From Odontocerum albicorne (Eukaryota > Arthropoda > Insecta > Trichoptera > Odontoceridae), in assembly GCA_949825065.1 (NCBI GenBank), contig CATKWJ010000011.1, forward strand, positions 111,716-175,715: DNA of 64,000 nt. The letters run 5' to 3'. Each line of letters begins with the position of its first letter. Position 1 is the first letter of the stretch. Of the stretch, positions 11,801-24,690 are shown piece by piece. The notes below the pieces were generated by a model that saw only the letters and a program-made list of their open reading frames with translations, made no database searches and was not told the origin of the DNA. The position numbers and the translations under genes are program-made.

Positions 11801-13010
11801 CAATATTTTGCGTCAATATTTTCAAGTATAAATGAATTTTGTTACTTTTGACTTACAAAATACCAATTTTTCGTACAAATTTTTGTACGAAAAATTTGCA
11901 AGAACTATAATGAATCAAGACAAAAGTGTAGTATAAACGCATTAACGTTGATTATGATATAAAACTTCAAAACGTCCTTAATTTGTATGAACGTTTGTTA
12001 GTAATGGACGGAAACTTCACACTTTTCACTCGAAAATCTGCCATTGATGACCGAGATTACAAATTTGTGTTCAAAATCACAACAGAATTATTATTTGTTC
12101 TACGAGTTGTCATGTTTTTCGTCCCAAACGTCTAATTTCGCGAAATTTCAATATTTTGCGTCAATATTTTCAATAATATATGAATTTCTTTACTTTTGAC
12201 TTACAAAATACCAATTTTTTGTACAAAAATGCTAGAATTATAATGAATCAAGACAAAAGTGTAGTATAAACGCATTAACGTTGATTTTGATATAAAACTT
12301 CAAAACCTCCTTAATTTGTATGAACGTTTGTTAGTAATGGACGGAAACTTCACACTTTTCACTCGAAAATCTGCCATTGATGGCCGAGATTACAAATTTG
12401 TGTTCAAAATCACAACAGAATTATTATTTGTTCTACGAGTTGTCATGTTTTTCGTCCCAAACGTCTAATTTAGCGAAATTTACATATTTTGCGTCAATAT
12501 TTTCAAGTATAAATGAATTTTGTTACTTTTGACTTACAAAATACCAATTTTTCGTACAAATTTTTGTACGAAAAATTTGCAAGAACTATAATGAATCAAG
12601 ACAAAAGTGTAGTATAAACGCATTAACGTTGATTATGATATAAAACTTCAAAACCTCCTTAACTAGTATGAACGTTTGTTAGTAATGGACGGAAACTTCA
12701 CACATTTCACTCGAAAATCTGCCATTGATGACCGAGATTACAAATTTGTGTTCAAAATCACAACAGAATTATTATTTGTTCTACGAGTTGTCATGTTTTT
12801 CGTCCCAAACAACTAATTTCGCGAAATTTCAATATTTTGCGTCAATATTTTCAAGTATAAGTTAATTTTGTTACTTTTGACTTACAAAATACCAATTTTT
12901 CGTACAAATTTTTGTACGAAAAATTTGCAAGAACTATAATGAATCAAGACAAAAGTGTAGTATAAACGCATTAACGTTGATTATGATATAAAACTTCAAA
13001 ACCTCCTTAA
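8862..13010 (+). repeat. Satellite array segment 2 (12 monomers)
   Basis: Twelve monomers between elements 1 and 2. Length equals 12 x 348 minus two 333-bp forms (near 9115 and 12232) and net minus 1 from small indels: an extra t in 'gttttttcgtcc' near 9681, a 3-bp loss in 'taatgggaaac' near 9920, and one extra base in 'gccaaatattc' near 11445. The first monomer carries the post-element signature 'tgtgccattg' (8921), 'gttccaaatc', 'tttccataatatatg'. No gene. Confidence 0.96.
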
Positions 13011-13624
13011 CCTGTTCACCGCGTTAAAAATCAAATTCCACGAATCCTGTGCGCGGCACAATTTCAGCGTTTTTTAATTTCTTAGTTTAAACACATATTT
13101 TGTTTAGAACCACTGATATTTGATTACAACACCAAGTAAACATGACACTTAAGTAATTTTCTGATAATAAATCATAGTCATTACTCTTAAGGAGACTCAT
13201 TAAATAAAGGAGATAAACTTAACATTACGTAAAATAAACAAAGGAATGCTACGATCAAATCAATGCTTCATGACACTCACCCCATCAAATGCATATAGCA
13301 CTAGTAACGTTTATTTACGTAAGAGCGACTTAGTAATGTTTATTTACGTAAGAGAGACTCATCGCAGGACTCGATCCACGCGACAGGTCGTTAATGCTGG
13401 AAATATTGAGAAACCAAAAAAATTCGGCGCTCTGTTTATTCAACATTATCTCATAAACTAATATATTATTTGACAAGGTTTTCAGAGATGTCACTAGAAC
13501 AAAGATTATTTTAAATTTAAGTTCAATTTTTATTCCGGTTTTGTGTCATTTTTTTAAGTATTTGTGATTTGAAACTTGGATTGTCGTCAGATCACAGGCG
13601 TTTGTGCTCCCCGCGGCGAAAGAG
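13011..13624 (+). mobile_element. TTAA-flanked piggyBac-like MITE, copy 2 (614 bp)
   Basis: Same element and insertion site as copy 1, between TTAA 13007-13010 and 13625-13628. Haplotype C: spacer GCG in tgtgcGCGgcaca, 'acttaagtaat', 'caatttttattcc', and the host monomer reads 'acttcaaaacc'. It has one T fewer in the run near 13550 and a private 'aaatcatag'. Confidence 0.82.
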
Positions 13625-14634
13625 TTAACTTGTATGAACGTTTGTTAGTAATGGACGGAAACTTCACACTTTTCACTCGAAAATCTGCCATTGATGACCG
13701 AGATTACAAATTTGTGTTCCAAATCACAACAGAATTATTATTTGTTCTACGAGTTGTCATGTTTTTCGTCCCAAACGTCTTATTTCGCGAAATTTCAATA
13801 TTTTGCGTCAATATTTTCAATAATATATGAATTTCTTTACTTTTGACTTACAAAATACCAATTTTTCGTACAAAAATGCTAGAATTATAATGAATCAAGA
13901 CAAAAGTGTAGTATAAACGCATTAACGTTGATTTTGATATAAAACTTCAAAACCTCCTTAATTTGTATGAACGTTTGTTAGTAATGGACGGAAACTTCAC
14001 ACTTTTCACTCGAAAATCTGCCATTGATGACCGAGATTACAAATTTGTGTTCAAAATCACAACAGAATTATTATTTGTTCTACGAGTTGTCATGTTTTTC
14101 GTCCCAAACGTCTAATTTCGCGAAATTTACATATTTTGCGTCAATATTTTCAAGTATAAATGAATTTTGTTACTTTGCTTACAAAATACGAAGTACAAAA
14201 ATGCTAGAATTATAATGAATCAAGACAAAAGTGTAGTATAAACGCATTAACGTTGATTATGATATAAAACTTCAAAACCTCCTTAAGTTGTATGAACGTT
14301 TGTTAGTAATGGACGGAAACTTCACACTTTTCACTCGAAAATCTGCCATTGATGACCGAGATTACAAATTTGTGTTCAAAATCACAACAGAATTATTATT
14401 TGTTCTACGAGTTGTCATGTTTTTCGTCCCAAACGTCTAATTTCGCGAAATTTCAATATTTTGCGTCAATATTTTCAAGTATAAATGAATTTTGTTACTT
14501 TTGACTTACAAAATACCAATTTTTCGTACAAATTTTTGTACGAAAAATTTGCAAGAACTATAATGAATCAAGACAAAAGTGTAGTATAAACGCATTAACG
14601 TTGATTATGATATAAAACTTTAAAACCTCCTTAA
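13625..14634 (+). repeat. Satellite array segment 3 (3 monomers)
   Basis: The shortest inter-element interval: a 333-bp, a 325-bp and a 348-bp monomer. The 325-bp form has the 327-type deletion plus a further 2-bp loss ('ttactttgctta' near 14170). No gene. Confidence 0.95.
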
Positions 14635-15249
14635 CCTGTTCACCGCGTTAAAAATCAAATTCCACGAATCCTGTGCGGGGCACAATTTCAGCGTTTTTTA
14701 ATTTCTTGGTTTAAACACATATTTTGTTTAGAACCACTGATATTTGATTACAACACCAAGTAAACATGACACTTAAATAATTTTCTGATAATAAATAATA
14801 GTCATTACTCTTAAGGAGACTCATTAAATAAAGGAGATAAACTTAACATTACGTAAAATAAACAAAGGAATGCTACGATCAAATCAATGCTTCATGACAC
14901 TCACCCCATCAAATGCATATAGCACTAGTAACGTTTATTTACGTAAGAGCGACTTAGTAATGTTTATTTACGTAAGAGAGACTCATCGCAGGACTCGATC
15001 CACGCGACAGGTCGTTAATGCTGGAAATATTGAGAAACCAAAAAAAATCGGCGCTCTGTTTATTCAACATTATCTCATAAACTAATATATTATTTGACAA
15101 GGTTTTCAGAGATGTCACTAGAACAAAGATTATTTTAAATTTAAGTTCAATTTTAATTCCGGTTTTGTGTCATTTTTTTTAAGTATTTGTGATTTGAAAC
15201 TTGGATTGTCGTCAGATCACAGGCGTTTGTGCTCCCCGCGGCGAAAGAG
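14635..15249 (+). mobile_element. TTAA-flanked piggyBac-like MITE, copy 3 (615 bp)
   Basis: TTAA at 14631-14634 and 15250-15253. Haplotype G with the host-monomer marker 'actttaaaacc', like copies 1 and 4. Private changes are 'cttggtttaaac' and an A for T in the run before 'cggcgctc'. The following monomer has 'tgtgccattg', shared with copy 1. Confidence 0.82.
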
Positions 15250-17977
15250 TTAACTTGTATGAACGTTTGTTAGTAATGGACGGAAACTTCACACTTTTCA
15301 CTCGAAAATGTGCCATTGATGACCGAGATTACAAATTTGTGTTCCAAATCACAACAGAATTATTATTTGTTCTACGAGTTGTCATGTTTTTCGTCCCAAA
15401 CGTCTTATTTCGCGAAATTTCAATATTTTGCGTCAATATTTTCAAGTATAAATGAATTTCTTTACTTTTGACTTACAAAATACCAATTTTTCGTACAAAA
15501 ATGCTAGAATTATAATGAATCAAGACAAAAGTGTAGTATAAACGCATTAACGTTGATTATGATATAAAACTTCAAAACGTCCTTAATTTGTATGAACGTT
15601 TGTTAGTAATGGACGGAAACTTCACACTTTTCACTCGAAAATCTGCCATTGATGACCGAGATTACAAATTTGTGTTCAAAATCACAACAGAATTATTATT
15701 TGTTCTACGAGTTGTCATGTTTTTCGTCCTAAACGTCTTATTTCGCGAAATTTCAATATTTTGCGTCAATATTTTCAAGTATAAATGAATTTCTTTACTT
15801 TTGACTTACAAAATACCAATTTTTCGTACAAAAATGCTAGACTTATAATGAATCAAGACAAAAGTGTAGTATAAACGCATTAACGTTGATTATGATATAA
15901 AACTTCAAAACGTCCTTAATTTGTATGAACGTTTGTTAGTAATGGACGGAAACTTCACACTTTTCACTCGAAAATCTGCCATTGATGACCGAGATTACAA
16001 ATTTGTGTTCAAAATCACAACAGAATTATTATTTGTTCTACGAGTTGTCATGTTTTTCGTCCCAAACGTCTAATTTCGCGAAATTTCAATATTTTGCGTC
16101 AATATTTTCAAGTATAAATGAATTTTGTTACTTTTGACTTACAAAATACCAATTTTTCGTACAAATTTTTGTACGAAAAATTTGCAAGAACTATAATGAA
16201 TCAAGACAAAAGTGTAGTATAAACGCATTAACGTTGATTATGATATAAAACTTCAAAACGTCCTTAATTTGTATGAACGTTTGTTAGTAATGGACGGAAA
16301 CTTCACACTTTTCACTCGAAAATCTGCCATTGATGACCGAGATTACAAATTTGTGTTCAAAATCACAACAGAATTATTATTTGTTCTACGAGTTGTCATG
16401 TTTTTCGTCCCAAACGTCTAATTTCGCGAAATTTCAATATTTTGCGTCAATATTTTCAAGTATAAATGAATTTTGTTACTTTTGACTTACAAAATACCAA
16501 TTTTTCGTACAAATTTTTGTAGGAAAAATTTGCAAGAATTATAATGAATCAAGACAAAAGTGGATTATAAACGCATTAACGTTGATTTTGATATAAAACT
16601 TCAAAACCTCCTTAATTTGTATGAACGTTTGTTAGTAATGGACGGAAACTTCACACTTTTCACTCGAAAATCTGCCATTGATGACCGAGATTACAAATTT
16701 GTGTTCAAAATCACAACAGAATTATTATTTGTTCTACGAGTTGTCATGTTTTTCGTCCCAAACGTCTAATTTCGCGAAATTTCAATATTTTGCGTCAATA
16801 TTTTCAAGTATAAATGAATTTTGTTACTTTTGACTTACAAAATACCAATTTTTCGTACAAATTTTTGTACGAAAAATTTGCAAGAACTATAATGAATCAA
16901 GACAAAAGTGTAGTATAAACGCATTAACGTTGATTATGATATAAAACTTCAAAACGTCCTTAATTTGTATGAACGTTTGTTAGTAATGGACGGAAACTTC
17001 ACACTTTTCACTCGAAAATCTGCCATTGACGACCGAGATTACGAATATGTGTACAAAATCACTACACAGTTATTATTTGTTCTACGAGTTATCAGGTTTT
17101 TCATCCCAAACGTCTTATTTCGCGAAATTTCAATATTTTGCGTTAATATTTTCAATAATATATAAATTTCTTTACTTTTGACTTACAAAATACCAATTTT
17201 TCGTACAAAAATGCTAGAATTATAATGAATCAAGACAAAAGTGTAGTATAAACGCATTAACGTTGATTTTGAAATAAAACTTCAAAACCTCCTTAATTTG
17301 TATGAACGTTTGTTAGTAATGGACGGAAACTTCACACTTTTCACTCGAAAATCTGCCATTGACGACCGAGATTACGAATATGTGTACAAAATCACTACAC
17401 AGTTATTATTTGTTCTACGAGTTATCAGGTTTTTCATCCCAAACGTCTTATTTCGCGAAATTTCAATATTTTGCGTTAATATTTTCAATAATATATAAAT
17501 TTCTTTACTTTTGACTTACAAAATACCAATTTTTCGTACAAAAATGCTAGAATTATAATGAATCAAGACAAAAGTGTAGTATTAACGCATTAACGTTGAT
17601 TTTGAAATAAAACTTCAAAACCTCCTTAATTTGTATGAACGTTTGTTAGTAATGGACCGAAACTTCACACTTTTCACTCGAAAATCTGCCATTGATGACC
17701 GAGATTACAAATTTGTGTTCAAAATCACAACAGAATTATTATTTGTTCTACGAGTTGTCATGTTTTTCGTCCCAAACGTCTAATTTCGCGAAATTTCAAT
17801 ATTTTGCGTCAATATTTTCAAGTATAAATGAATTTTGTTACTTTTGACTTACAAAATAATAATTTTTCGTACAAATTTTTGTACGAAAAATTTGCAAGAA
17901 CTATAATGAATCAAGACAAAAGTGTAGTATAAACGCATTAACGTTGATTATGATATAAAACTTTAAAACCTCCTTAA
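15250..17977 (+). repeat. Satellite array segment 4 (8 monomers)
   Basis: Length is exactly 8 x 348 minus 60, from four 333-bp forms (near 15500, 15838, 17213, 17546). Monomers 16996-17328 and 17329-17661 are tandem copies carrying the diverged 74-bp tract. No gene. Confidence 0.96.
16996..17661 (+). repeat. Tandem pair of 333-bp monomers with a diverged 74-bp tract
   Basis: Two adjacent, almost identical 333-bp monomers. Each holds a tract (17030-17103 and 17363-17436) with about ten substitutions against the standard monomer, while the rest is near standard. Markers include 'gacgaccg', 'gaatatgtgtac', 'actacacag', 'gttatcagg' and 'ttcatccc'. Both also read 'gcgttaat' and 'gatatataaatttc' or equivalent. 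The tract returns at 47837, 57948, 58629 and 61027, and in half form at 50825. Confidence 0.88.
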
Positions 17978-18592
17978 CCTGTTCACCGCGTTAAAAATCA
18001 AATTCCACGAATCCTGTGCGGGGCACAATTTCAGCGTTTTTTAATTTCTTAGTTTAAACACATATTTTGTTTAGAACCACTGATATTTGATTACAACACC
18101 AAGTAAACATGACACTTAAATAATTTTCTGATAATAAATAATAGTCATTACTCTAAAGGAGACTCATTAAATAAAGGAGATAAACTTAACATTACGTAAA
18201 ATAAACAAAGGAATGCTACGATCAAATCAATGCTTCATGACACTCACCCCATCAAATGCATATAGCACTAGTAACGTTTATTTACGTAAGAGCGACTTAG
18301 TAATGTTTATTTACGTAAGAGAGACTCATCGCAGGACTCGATCCACGCGACAGGTCGTTAATGCTGGAAATATTGAGAAACCAAAAAAATTCGGCGCTCT
18401 TTTTATTCAACATTATCTCATAAACTAATATATTATTTGACAAGGTTTTCAGAGATGTCACTAGAACAAAGATTATTTTAAATTTAAGTTCAATTTTAAT
18501 TCCGGTTTTGTGTCATTTTTTTTAAGTATTTGTGATTTGAAACTTGGATTGTCGTCAGATCACAGGCGTTTGTGCTCCCCGCGGCGAAAGAG
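17978..18592 (+). mobile_element. TTAA-flanked piggyBac-like MITE, copy 4 (615 bp)
   Basis: TTAA at 17974-17977 and 18593-18596. Haplotype G with host marker 'actttaaaacc'. Private changes are 'ctctaaaggag' and 'gctctttttattc'. The following monomer has 'tttccataat', shared with copy 1, and two private changes ('accgaaatt', 'tttttgttcc'). Confidence 0.82.
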
Positions 18593-21500
18593 TTAACTTG
18601 TATGAACGTTTGTTAGTAATGGACGGAAACTTCACACTTTTCACTCGAAAATCTGCCATTGATGACCGAAATTACAAATTTTTGTTCCAAATCACAACAG
18701 AATTATTATTTGTTCTACGAGTTGTCATGTTTTTCGTCCCAAACGTCTTATTTCGCGAAATTTCAATATTTTGCGTCAATATTTTCCATAATATATGAAT
18801 TTCTTTACTTTTGACTTACAAAATACCAATTTTTCGTACAAAAATGCTAGAATTATAATGAATCAAGACAAAAGTGTAGTATAAACGCATTAACGTTGAT
18901 TTTGATATAAAACTTCAAAACCTCCTTAATTTGTATGAACGTTTGTTAGTAATGGACGGAAACTTCACACTTTTCACTCGAAAATCTGCCATTGATGACC
19001 GAGATTACAAATTTGTGTTCAAAATCACAACATAATTATTATTTGTTCTACGAGTTGTCATGTTTTTCGTCCCAAACGTCTAATTTCGCGAAATTTCAAT
19101 ATTTTGCGTCAATATTTTCAAGTATAAATGAATTTTGTTACTTTTGACTTACAAAATACCAATTTTTCGTACAAATTTTTGTACGAAAAATTTGCAAGAA
19201 CTATAATGAATCAAGACAAAAGTGTAGTATAAACGCATTAACGTTGATTATGATATAAAACTTCAAAACGTCCTTAATTTGTATGAACGTTTGTTAGTAA
19301 TGGACGGAAACTTCACACTTTTCACTCGAAAATCTGCCATTGATGACCGAGATTACAAATTTGTGTTCAAAATCACAACAGAATTATTATTTGTTCTACG
19401 AGTTGTCATGTTTTTCGTCCCAAACGTCTAATTTCGCGAAATTTCAATATTTTGCGTCAATATTTTCAAGTATAAATTAATTTTGTTACTTTTGACTTAC
19501 AAAATACCAATTTTTCGTACAAATTTTTGTACGAAAAATTTGCAAGAACTATAATGAATCAAGACAAAAGCGTAGTATAAACGCATTAACGTTGATTATG
19601 ATATAAAACTACAAAACGTCCTTAATTTGTATGAACGTTTGTTAGTAATGGACGGAAACTTCACACTTTTCACTCGAAAATCTGCCATTGATGACCGAGA
19701 TTACAAATTTGTGTTCAAAATCACAACAGAATTATTATTTGTTCTACGAGTTGTCATGTTTTTCGTCCCAAACGTCTAATTTCGCGAAATTTCAATATTT
19801 TGCGTCAATATTTTCAAGTATAAATGAATTTTGTTACTTTTGACTTACAAAATACCAATTTTTCGTACAAATTTTTGTACGAAAAATTTGCAAGAACTAT
19901 AATGAATCAAGACAAAAGTGTAGTATAAACGCATTAACGTTGATTATGATATAAAACTTCAAAACGTCCTTAATTTGTATGAACGTTTGTTAGTAATGGA
20001 CGGAAACTTCACACTTTTCACTCGAAAATCTGCCAATGATGACCGAGATTACAAATTTGTGTTCAAAATCACAACAGAATTATTATTTGTTCTACGAGTT
20101 GTCATGTTTTTCGTCCCAAACGTCTAATTTCGCGAAATTTCAATATTTTGCGTCAATATTTTCAAGTATAAATGAATTTTGTTACTTTTGACTTACAAAA
20201 TACCAATTTTTCGTACAAATTTTTGTACGAAAAATTTGCAAGAACTATAATGAATCCAGACAAAAGTGTAGTATAAACGCATTAACGTTGATTATGATAT
20301 AAAACTTCAAAACGTCCTTAATTTGTATGAACGTTTGTTAGTAATGGACGGAAACTTCACACTTTTCACTCGAAAATCTGCCATTGATGACCGAGATTAC
20401 AAATTTGTGTTCAAAATCCCAACATAATTATTATTTGTTCTACGAGTTGTCATGTTTTTCGTCCCAAACGTCTAATTTCGCGAAATTTCTATATTTTGCG
20501 TCAATATTTTCAAGTATAAATGAATTTTGTTACTTTTGACTTACAAAATACCAATTTTTCGTACAAATTTTTGTACGAAAAATTTGCAAGAACTATAATG
20601 AATCAAGACAAAAGTGTAGTATAAACGCATTAACGTTGATTATGATATAAAACTTCAAAACGTCCTTAATTTGTATGAACGTTTGTTAGTAATGGACGGA
20701 AACTTCACACTTTTCACTCGAAAATCTGCCAATGATGACCGAGATTACAAATTTGTGTTCAAAATCACAACAGAATTATTATTTGTTCTACGAGTTGTCA
20801 TGTTTTTCGTCCCAAACGTCTAATTTCGCGAAATTTCAATATTTTGCGTCAATATTTTCAAGTATAAATGAATTTTGTTACTTTTGACTTACAAAATACC
20901 AATTTTTCGTACAAATTTTTGTAGGAAAAATTTGCAAGAATTATAATGAATCAAGACAAAAGTGGATTATAAACGCATTAACGTTGATTTTGATATAAAA
21001 CTTCAAAACCTCCTTAATTTGTATGAACGTTTGTTAGTAATGGACGGAAACTTCACACTTTTCACTCGAAAATCTGCCATTGATGACCGAGATTACAAAT
21101 TTGTGTTCAAAATCACAACAGAATTCAAAATCACAACAGAATTATTATTTGTTCTACGAGTTGTCATGTTTTTCGTCCCAAACGTCTAATTTCGCGAAAT
21201 TTCAATATTTTGCGTCAATATTTTCAAGTATAAATGAATTTTGTTACTTTTGACTTACAAAATACCAATTTTTCGTACAAATTTTTGTACGAAAAATTTG
21301 CAAGAACTATAATGAATCAAGACAAAAGTGTAGTATAAACGCATTAACGTTGATTATGATATAAAACTTCAAAACGTCCTTAATTTGTATGAACGTTTGT
21401 TAGTAATGGACGGAAACTTCACACTTTTCACTCGAAAATCTGCCATTGATGACCGAGATTACAAATTTGTGTTCAAAATCACAACAGAATTATTATTTGT

Positions 21501-23457
21501 TCTACGAGTTGTCATGTTTTTCGTCCCAAACGTCTAATTTCGCGAAATTTCAATATTTTGCGTCAATATTTTCAATAATATATGAATTTCTTTACTTTTG
21601 ACTTACAAAATACCAATTTTTTGTACAAAAATGCTAGAATTATAATGAATCAAGACAAAAGTGTAGTATAAACGCATTAACGTTGATTTTGATATAAAAC
21701 TTCAAAACCTCCTTAATTTGTATGAACGTTTGTTAGTAATGGACGGAAACTTCACACTTTTCACTCGAAAATCTGCCATTGATGACCGAGATTACAAATT
21801 TGTGTTCAAAATCACAACATAATTATTATTTGTTCTACGAGTTGTCATGTTTTTCGTCCCAAACGTCTAATTTCGCGAAATTTCAATATTTTGCGTCAAT
21901 ATTTTCAAGTATAAATGAATTTTGTTACTTTTGACTTACAAAATACCAATTTTTCGTACAAATTTTTGTACGAAATATTTGCAAGAACTATAATGAATCC
22001 AGACAAAAGTGTTAGTATAAACACATTAACGTTGATTATGATATAAAACTTCAAAACGTCCTTAATTTGTATGAACGTTTGTTAGTAATGGACGGAAACT
22101 TCACACTTTTCACTCGAAAATCTGCCAATGATGACCGAGATTACAAATTTGTGTTTAAAATCACAACAGAATTATTATTTGTTCTACGAGTTGTCATGTT
22201 TTTCGTCCCAAACGTCTAATTTCGCGAAATTTCAATATTTTGCGTCAATATTTTCAAGTATAAATGAATTTTGTTACTTTTGACTTACAAAATACCAATT
22301 TTTCGTACAAATTTTTGTAGGAAAAATTTGCAAGAATTATAATGAATCAAGACAAAAGTGGAGTATAAACGCATTAACGTTGATTATGATATAAAACTTC
22401 AAAACCTCCATAACTTGTATGAACGTTTGTTAGTAATGGACGGAAACTTCACACTTTTCACTCGAAAATCTGCCATTGATGACCGAGATTACAAATTTGT
22501 GTTCAAAATCACAACAGAATTATTATTTGTTCTACGAGTTGTCATGTTTTTCATCCCAAACGTCTAATTTCGCGAAATTTCAATATTTTGCGTCAATATT
22601 TTCAAGTATAAATGAATTTTGTTACTTTTGACTTACAAAATACCAATTTTTCGTACAAATTTTTGTACGAAAAATTTGCAAGAACTATAATGAATCAAGA
22701 CAAAAGTGTAGTATAAACGCATTAACGTTGATTATGATATAAAACTTCAAAACGTCCTTAATTTGTATGAACGTTTGTTAGTAATGGACAGAAACTTCAC
22801 ACTTTTCACTCGAAAATCTGCCATTGATGACCGAGATTACAAATTTGTGTTCAAAATCACAACAGAATTATTATTTGTTCTACGAGTTGTCATGTTTTTC
22901 GTCCCAAACGTCTAATTTCGCGAAATTTCAATATTTTGCGTCAATATTTTCAAGTATAAATGAATTTTGTTACTTTTGACTTACAAAATACCAATTTTTC
23001 GTACAAATTTTTGTACGAAAAATTTGCAAGAATTATAATGAATCAAGACAAAAGTGGAGTATAAACGCATTAACGTTGATTTTGATATAAAACTTTAAAA
23101 CCTCCTTAATTTGTATGAACGTTTGTTAGTAATGGACGGAAACTTCACACTTTTCACTCGAAAATCTGCCATTGATGACCGAGATTACAAATTTGTGTTC
23201 AAAATCACAACAGAATTATTATTTGTTCTACGAGTTGTCATGTTTTTCGTCCCAAACGTCTAATTTCACGAAATTTCAATATTTTGCGTCAATATTTTCA
23301 AGTATAAATGAATTTTGTTACTTTTGACTTACAAAATACCAATTTTTCGTACAAATTTTTGTACGAAAAATTTGCAAGAACTATAATGAATCAAGACAAA
23401 AGTGTAGTATAAACGCATTAACGTTGATTATGATATAAAACTTCAAAACCTCCTTAA
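18593..23457 (+). repeat. Satellite array segment 5 (14 monomers)
   Basis: Length is 14 x 348 minus two 333-bp forms (18846, 21641), plus an 18-bp duplication (21106-21141) and one extra t in 'gtgttagtataaac' near 22010; the sum is exact. Includes monomers starting 'gtggattata' or 'gtggagtata' that recur in later HOR units. No gene. Confidence 0.96.
21106..21141 (+). repeat. 18-bp tandem duplication within a monomer
   Basis: The unit ttcaaaatcacaacagaa occurs twice in a row (21106-21123, 21124-21141) where every other monomer has it once. Consistent with replication slippage or a very short unequal exchange. Confidence 0.97.
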
Positions 23458-24072
23458 CCTGTTCACCGCGTTAAAAATCAAATTCCACGAATCCTGTGCG
23501 CGGCACAATTTCAGCGTTTTTTAATTTCTTAGTTTAAACACATATTTTGTTTAGAACCACTGAAATTTGATTACAACACCAAGTAAACATGACACTTAAG
23601 TAATTTTCTGATAATAAATAATAGTCATTACTCTTAAGGAGACTCATTAAATAAAGGAGATAAACTTAAAATTACGTAGAATAAACAAAGGAATGCTACG
23701 ATCAAATCAATACTTCATGACACTCACCCCATCAAATGCATATAGCACTAGTAACGTTTATTTACGTAAGAGCGACTTAGTAATGTTTATTTACGTAAGA
23801 GAGACTCATCGCAGGACTCGATCCACGCGACAGGTCGTTAATGCTGGAAATATTGAGAAACCAAAAACATTCGGCGCTCTGTTTATTCAACATTATCTCA
23901 TAAACTAATATATTATTTGACAAGGTTTTCAGAGATGTCACTAGAACAAAGATTATTTTAAATTTTAGTTCAATTTTTATTCCGGTTTTGTGTCATTTTT
24001 TTTAAGTATTTGTGATTTGAAACTTGGATTGTCGTCAGATCACAGGCGTTTGTGCTCCCCGCGGCGAAAGAG
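23458..24072 (+). mobile_element. TTAA-flanked piggyBac-like MITE, copy 5 (615 bp)
   Basis: TTAA at 23454-23457 and 24073-24076. Haplotype C, and the most diverged copy by eye: private 'gaaatttgatt', 'aaaattacgtagaat', 'caatacttcatg', 'aaaacattcgg'. It shares 'aattttagttc' with copy 10. The following monomer has 'gattaaaaatttg', adding a stop to the open frame there. Confidence 0.82.
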
Positions 24073-24690
24073 TTAACTTGTATGAACGTTTGTTAGTAAT
24101 GGACGGAAACTTCACACTTTTTACTCGAAAATCTGCCATTGATGACCGAGATTAAAAATTTGTGTTCCAAATCACAACAGAATTATTATTTGTTCTACGA
24201 GTTGTCATGTTTTTCGTCCCAAACGTCTTATTTCGCGAAATTTCAATATTTTGCGTCAATATTTTCAATAATATATGAATTTCTTTACTTTTGACTTACA
24301 AAATACCAATTTTTCGTACAAAAATGCTAGAATTATAATGAATCAAGACAAAAGTGTAGTATAAACGCATTAACGTTGATTTTGATATAAAACTTCAAAA
24401 CCTCCTTAATTTGTATGAACGTTTGTTAGTAATGGACGGAAACTTCACACTTTTCACTCGAAAATCTGCCATTGATGACCGAGATTACAAATTTGTGTTC
24501 AAAATCACAACAGAATTATTATTTGTTGTACGAGTTGTCATGTTTTTCGTCCCAAACGTCTAATTTCGCGAAATTTCAATATTTTGCGTCAATATTTTCA
24601 AGTATAAATGAATTTTGTTACTTTTGACTTACAAAATACCAATTTTTCGTACAAATTTTTGTACGAAAAATTTGCAAGAACTATAATGAA

